From contig NZ_CP055481.1 of assembly GCF_013705725.1 (NCBI RefSeq), positions 1,302,001 through 1,366,000 of the forward strand: a stretch of DNA of 64,000 bases, written 5' to 3'. This document shows, piece by piece, positions 61,486-64,000 of the stretch (its first letter is position 1; every line of letters starts with the position of its first letter). This stretch comes from Klebsiella sp. RHBSTW-00484. Its GTDB lineage: Bacteria; Pseudomonadota; Gammaproteobacteria; Enterobacterales; Enterobacteriaceae. The notes beneath the pieces are model-generated. The model was not told the origin of the DNA, did no database searches, and worked only from the letters and a program-made list of their open reading frames with translations. Both the position numbers and the translations under genes were made by a program.

Positions 61486-62061
61486 TTAATTAAGCTGCTT
61501 TGCTAATTTCCAGACGTTGGTGTTGGTGGTGGAAAGAGCTGCGACGCCCGCTTTCATCGCATTACGCGCATCTTCCTCATCGCAAACCAATCCCCCGGCG
61601 ATCAGCGGCTGGCGAATTTTCTCCGTTACCCATCCCAGGACTTTCGGCATACAGCCCGGCAGGATTTCAATACAATCCGGATTAGACTGCGCCACCTGCT
61701 TATCAATATTGTGAAAGGAAATAGAGTCGACGATAAACAGACGATGAATGCAGAAGAAGCCTTCCGCTCTGGCCGCTTTGAGCATCGGCGCTTTAGTGCT
61801 GATGATGCCGTCCGCCTCGGTAACCAACTTCAAAAACTGAATCACCACCTCTTTATTAGACGCGCCCTCCAGCAGGTCGACATGAATAAACGCATATTTA
61901 CCGGCGTTTTTGATCTTCTTGACGATGTTGCTGATGGTGCAGATATTGCCGTACAGCACGGAGATAAACTGGCATTCGGAATCGATGGCTAATTGCAGGC
62001 TGGCGTTATCTTTGACGGCCGCAATAACCGGATTTTGTCGGAGCAGGTGTAGCAGGGGCAT
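61486..62061 (-). CDS. ygcP: GlpP-family antiterminator YgcP
   Basis: A 191-residue protein of the glycerol-3-phosphate-responsive antiterminator family (TIM-barrel-like). Typical segments are NPVIAAVKDNASLQLAID, GKYAFIHVDLLEG, ISTKAPMLKAARAEG and PLIAGGLVCDEEDARNAMKAG. Bacillus GlpP binds a leader mRNA and prevents termination when its ligand is bound. Here the likely targets are the leader terminators before yqcE and ygcW. Last gene of the leftward ygcN-ygcO-ygcP set. Confidence 0.9.
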   Translation of the reverse strand: MPLLHLLRQNPVIAAVKDNASLQLAIDSECQFISVLYGNICTISNIVKKIKNAGKYAFIHVDLLEGASNKEVVIQFLKLVTEADGIISTKAPMLKAARAEGFFCIHRLFIVDSISFHNIDKQVAQSNPDCIEILPGCMPKVLGWVTEKIRQPLIAGGLVCDEEDARNAMKAGVAALSTTNTNVWKLAKQLN

Positions 62062-62078
62062 GGTGTGTCCTTTGTATT

Positions 62079-62160
62079 TTATTCGTCATACTTCAAGCTG
62101 CTGGTACGGTTTTCTCCCTCTCCCCGAAGGGGAGAGGGAACCGTTCTGCTGGCGTTTTTT
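62079..62160. repeat. C/G palindrome and ERIC-like scrap between ygcP and ygcO
   Basis: TTCGTCATACTTCAAGCTG resembles one ERIC end. It is followed by a long palindrome TCCCTCTCCCC-GAAG-GGGAGAGGGA of the same type that the IS110-group element occupies at 13678. No T-run follows on the minus strand, so it is not an obvious terminator for ygcO. Confidence 0.6.
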
Positions 62161-62193
62161 ATTACATAACAATGTATTAGCCTTTCAGCTTTA

Positions 62194-62454
62194 TTACCCA
62201 AAACGGAATGTAATACCAAAACCAGAGTCAGGATAGCGCCATTCTTTCAGCGTTGCCTCATCGCATAACAACCGGCAGGTGCCGCATTCCAGACAGCCGC
62301 GATAGTCGACCCGCAGCTCACCTTCCGCCGTGCGTGAGAAAAGCCCGGCGGGGCAGGATTGAATCAGCAACTCGGCGATTTCCGGAGTCGGTGAAGCGGA
62401 TGGAACAATATGCGGGCTGTCGGCGGGACGCCAGACGTTGCGGGCTACAGACAT
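62194..62454 (-). CDS. ygcO: Ferredoxin-like protein YgcO (FixX-like)
   Basis: An 86-residue protein starting MSVARNVWRPADSPHIVPSA with a cluster motif CLECGTCRLLC (C-x2-C-x2-C-x3-C) near residue 60. It resembles FixX, the iron-sulfur partner of FixC/ETF-QO. I start at 62454; upstream in-frame codons lie inside ygcN and give no family similarity. The start overlaps the ygcN stop by ten bases, so the two are coupled. Confidence 0.92.
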   Translation of the reverse strand: MSVARNVWRPADSPHIVPSASPTPEIAELLIQSCPAGLFSRTAEGELRVDYRGCLECGTCRLLCDEATLKEWRYPDSGFGITFRFG

Positions 62455-63716
62455 CGTAAACTCCTGACAAGATCGCCTGCCAGATGGCGCAGGCCGTGAC
62501 GGCGAAGCTGACGCCAGACTATCTGGCGCAGCGGCGGAACCGGGCTCGCGCCCTGCAGCCAAAGTTCGCGGGAAATGTCTTCCATTAACGCAGGCCACTG
62601 GCGATACCAGCCGGGGCGTTGCAGCAGTGCGGGCACATGCTGATAGCGCTGAAGAATCTCCCACAGCAGGCTGCGTTCAACGTCCTGGTGATATTGTGCA
62701 AACAGATTTTGCGGCGTGCTTTGCTGACAGGCCCGAACCAACGTTTGCGCCGCCGCCTGAGCACCGATGAGCGCCATATCCATCCCGCGCACGGTAAAGC
62801 CGGTATTGATACAGGTGCGCAGCGCATCGCCAACCAGTAGCCAGCCGTCTCCGCCGTACTGCACGGGCATGCTATGCAGACCGCCTTCGGGCACCAGATG
62901 CGCACCATACTCCAGCGTTTCACTCCCACGTAGCAAAGGGCGCAGGGCCGGATGTGATTTGAGATTCTCCAGCAGTTCAGAGGCCGGAGCCGCGCCTTTT
63001 CCCAGCGAGGAGAGCGGGCAAACAATGCCGAATGAGAGCGTATCCTGATTGGTATAAAGAAACGCGCCGCCGGGCAAATCCCCGCAGACGCCGCCGGTGA
63101 AGAGCATCGCCGCCCCCTCGTTACCTTCCAGGCGAAAGCGATCTTCCAGCGTTTTTTGCTCCAGCGCCAGCACCGCTTTAATCCCTAACGCCATTGACGA
63201 TGGGGAAGGGCGAGGCACTAAATCATGCCGCTCCGCCAGCTCACTGTTAGCCCCTTCAGCCAGTACGACGTAGCGGGCGTGCAGGGTTTCATTATCGCAA
63301 ATGACGCCGCAGACCCGACCATTTTCGCGATACAGCGCCTCGACCGTCGCCCCGGTAATACACTGGACGCCTTCATCTTCGGCCTGGCCGACAAACCACG
63401 GATCGAAGCGGGCGCGCAGGAGACTCCAGGAGTCGCCGTTGGGTTGCAGGCTGGAATATGTCGTTGCGCCGTTTGCGGTCATCAGGGCCAGACTTTCCTG
63501 GGTGATGCGGCGTTCAAGCGGAGCGGATTGCTGAAAATGAGGAAGGAGTTCGGCAAGCGCATGGCAATACAGCCGCCCGCCGGAAAGATTTTTACTGCCG
63601 GGAAGTTCGCCGCGTTCAAGCAACAGAACGGAAAGTCCTGCCCGCGCACAGCGTAAAGCACAAGCGGTGCCAGCTATCCCTGCACCAATGATAATAATAT
63701 CAAAATCGTCAGCCAT
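62445..63716 (-). CDS. ygcN: FixC-like flavoprotein YgcN (ETF-quinone oxidoreductase type)
   Basis: A 423-residue FAD protein starting MADDFDIIIIGAGIAGTACA at 63716. N-terminal Rossmann GxGxxG; GELPGSKNLSGGRLYCHAL near residue 40 and GDALRTCINTGFTVRGMDMA near 290-310 are FixC/ETF-QO signatures. With YgcO it should accept electrons from the ETF YgcRQ and pass them to quinone. Matches E. coli YgcN in length. Confidence 0.93.
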   Translation of the reverse strand: MADDFDIIIIGAGIAGTACALRCARAGLSVLLLERGELPGSKNLSGGRLYCHALAELLPHFQQSAPLERRITQESLALMTANGATTYSSLQPNGDSWSLLRARFDPWFVGQAEDEGVQCITGATVEALYRENGRVCGVICDNETLHARYVVLAEGANSELAERHDLVPRPSPSSMALGIKAVLALEQKTLEDRFRLEGNEGAAMLFTGGVCGDLPGGAFLYTNQDTLSFGIVCPLSSLGKGAAPASELLENLKSHPALRPLLRGSETLEYGAHLVPEGGLHSMPVQYGGDGWLLVGDALRTCINTGFTVRGMDMALIGAQAAAQTLVRACQQSTPQNLFAQYHQDVERSLLWEILQRYQHVPALLQRPGWYRQWPALMEDISRELWLQGASPVPPLRQIVWRQLRRHGLRHLAGDLVRSLRCL

Positions 63717-63796
63717 ATTGCGCCCCAGATATCCAGAGCGCATAAGCTAACATGACGTTATTTAAGGAATATTGACCGCCGACACAAACGCTTTAA

Positions 63797-64000
63797 TCAC
63801 TCGCCGCGATAGACGCAGCCCGCCGTGCAGGTCTCTTTAATCATCACCGCGCTCAGTAGCGGAATCAGCGGTTTCATCTGATCCCAGATCCATTTTGCCA
63901 GCACTTCGCTGGTAGGATTTTCTAGTCCCGGAATATCGTTCAGATAGTAGTGATCCAGCCTGTCGTAAGTCGGCTTAAACGCGGCCTTCAGCTCGGCAAA
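63797..64000 (-). CDS. queD: 6-carboxytetrahydropterin synthase QueD, C-terminal part
   Basis: The minus strand from the window edge to a TGA at 63797-63799 encodes [20 protein letters not shown]..., [16 protein letters not shown] and the end [10 protein letters not shown]. This is the C-terminal half of QueD. QueD converts dihydroneopterin triphosphate to 6-carboxytetrahydropterin, the first dedicated queuosine step. The N-terminus lies beyond the window. Confidence 0.95.
   Translation of the reverse strand, partial: FAELKAAFKPTYDRLDHYYLNDIPGLENPTSEVLAKWIWDQMKPLIPLLSAVMIKETCTAGCVYRGE

Overview
The window is a chromosomal segment of an Enterobacterales member, most likely Klebsiella, Raoultella or a close relative. 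Gene order (fuc, xni, sdaBC, ppnN, queF, syd, csrB, yqcC-truC-yqcA, gud, barA, rlmD, relA, mazG, pyrG, eno, queE, ygc cluster, queD) is the conserved E. coli-like backbone. It is interleaved with ERIC and REP/BIME palindromes and three accessory insertions. Species assignment from the sequence alone is inference.

Layout. 1-4604: divergent L-fucose genes (fucK start, fucI, fucP on the minus strand; fucA on the plus strand, with no fucO after it). 4605-6465: tandem REP/BIME repeats split by an IS110-family (IS1111-type) element. 6466-7221: xni. 7222-17495: a sulfur-scavenging island between xni and sdaB. It holds a sigma-54 activator fused to a sulfonate-binding domain, a divergent operon of two FMN monooxygenases and an FAD protein behind a sigma-54 promoter, an orphan sulfonate-binding protein, and two IS110-family elements. 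17496-26020: sdaB, sdaC, ppnN, queF, syd, the csrB sRNA with UvrY-type boxes, yqcC, truC, yqcA. 26505-31772: gudP-gudX-gudD-garK for glucarate. 31812-38277: barA, rlmD, relA. 38340-44100: an IS200 copy and a fimbrial operon, where mazEF lies in E. coli. The fimbrial operon encodes a chaperone fused in frame to its usher, and its adhesin is interrupted by an amber codon. 44586-48638: mazG, pyrG, eno. 48639-51728: a solitary type I-E CRISPR repeat remnant behind a leader-like AT-rich stretch, then a lemA-ygcG-type operon. 51940-64000: queE, then the ygcE/yqcE and ygcW-U-S-R-Q / ygcP-O-N carbohydrate and electron-transfer cluster, and the end of queD.

How the genes work together. BarA (with UvrY, not in this window) drives csrB. 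QueE, QueD and QueF are three steps of queuosine precursor synthesis. GudP/GudD/GudX/GarK take up glucarate and degrade it to a phosphoglycerate. The ygc cluster combines a sugar kinase, transporters, dehydrogenases, an ETF pair and an ETF-quinone-oxidoreductase-like pair. Its divergent control region has two CRP sites, and an intrinsic terminator sits in each leader. The cluster also encodes a GlpP-type antiterminator (YgcP), which suggests read-through control.

Most notable observations: (1) the chaperone-usher fusion; (2) legible bridge-RNA guide loops in two different IS110-family elements, matching both their own ends and the sites they occupy; (3) the activator with a built-in substrate-binding-protein sensor plus its promoter; (4) paired leader terminators in the ygc cluster; (5) the orphan CRISPR leader and repeat remnant.
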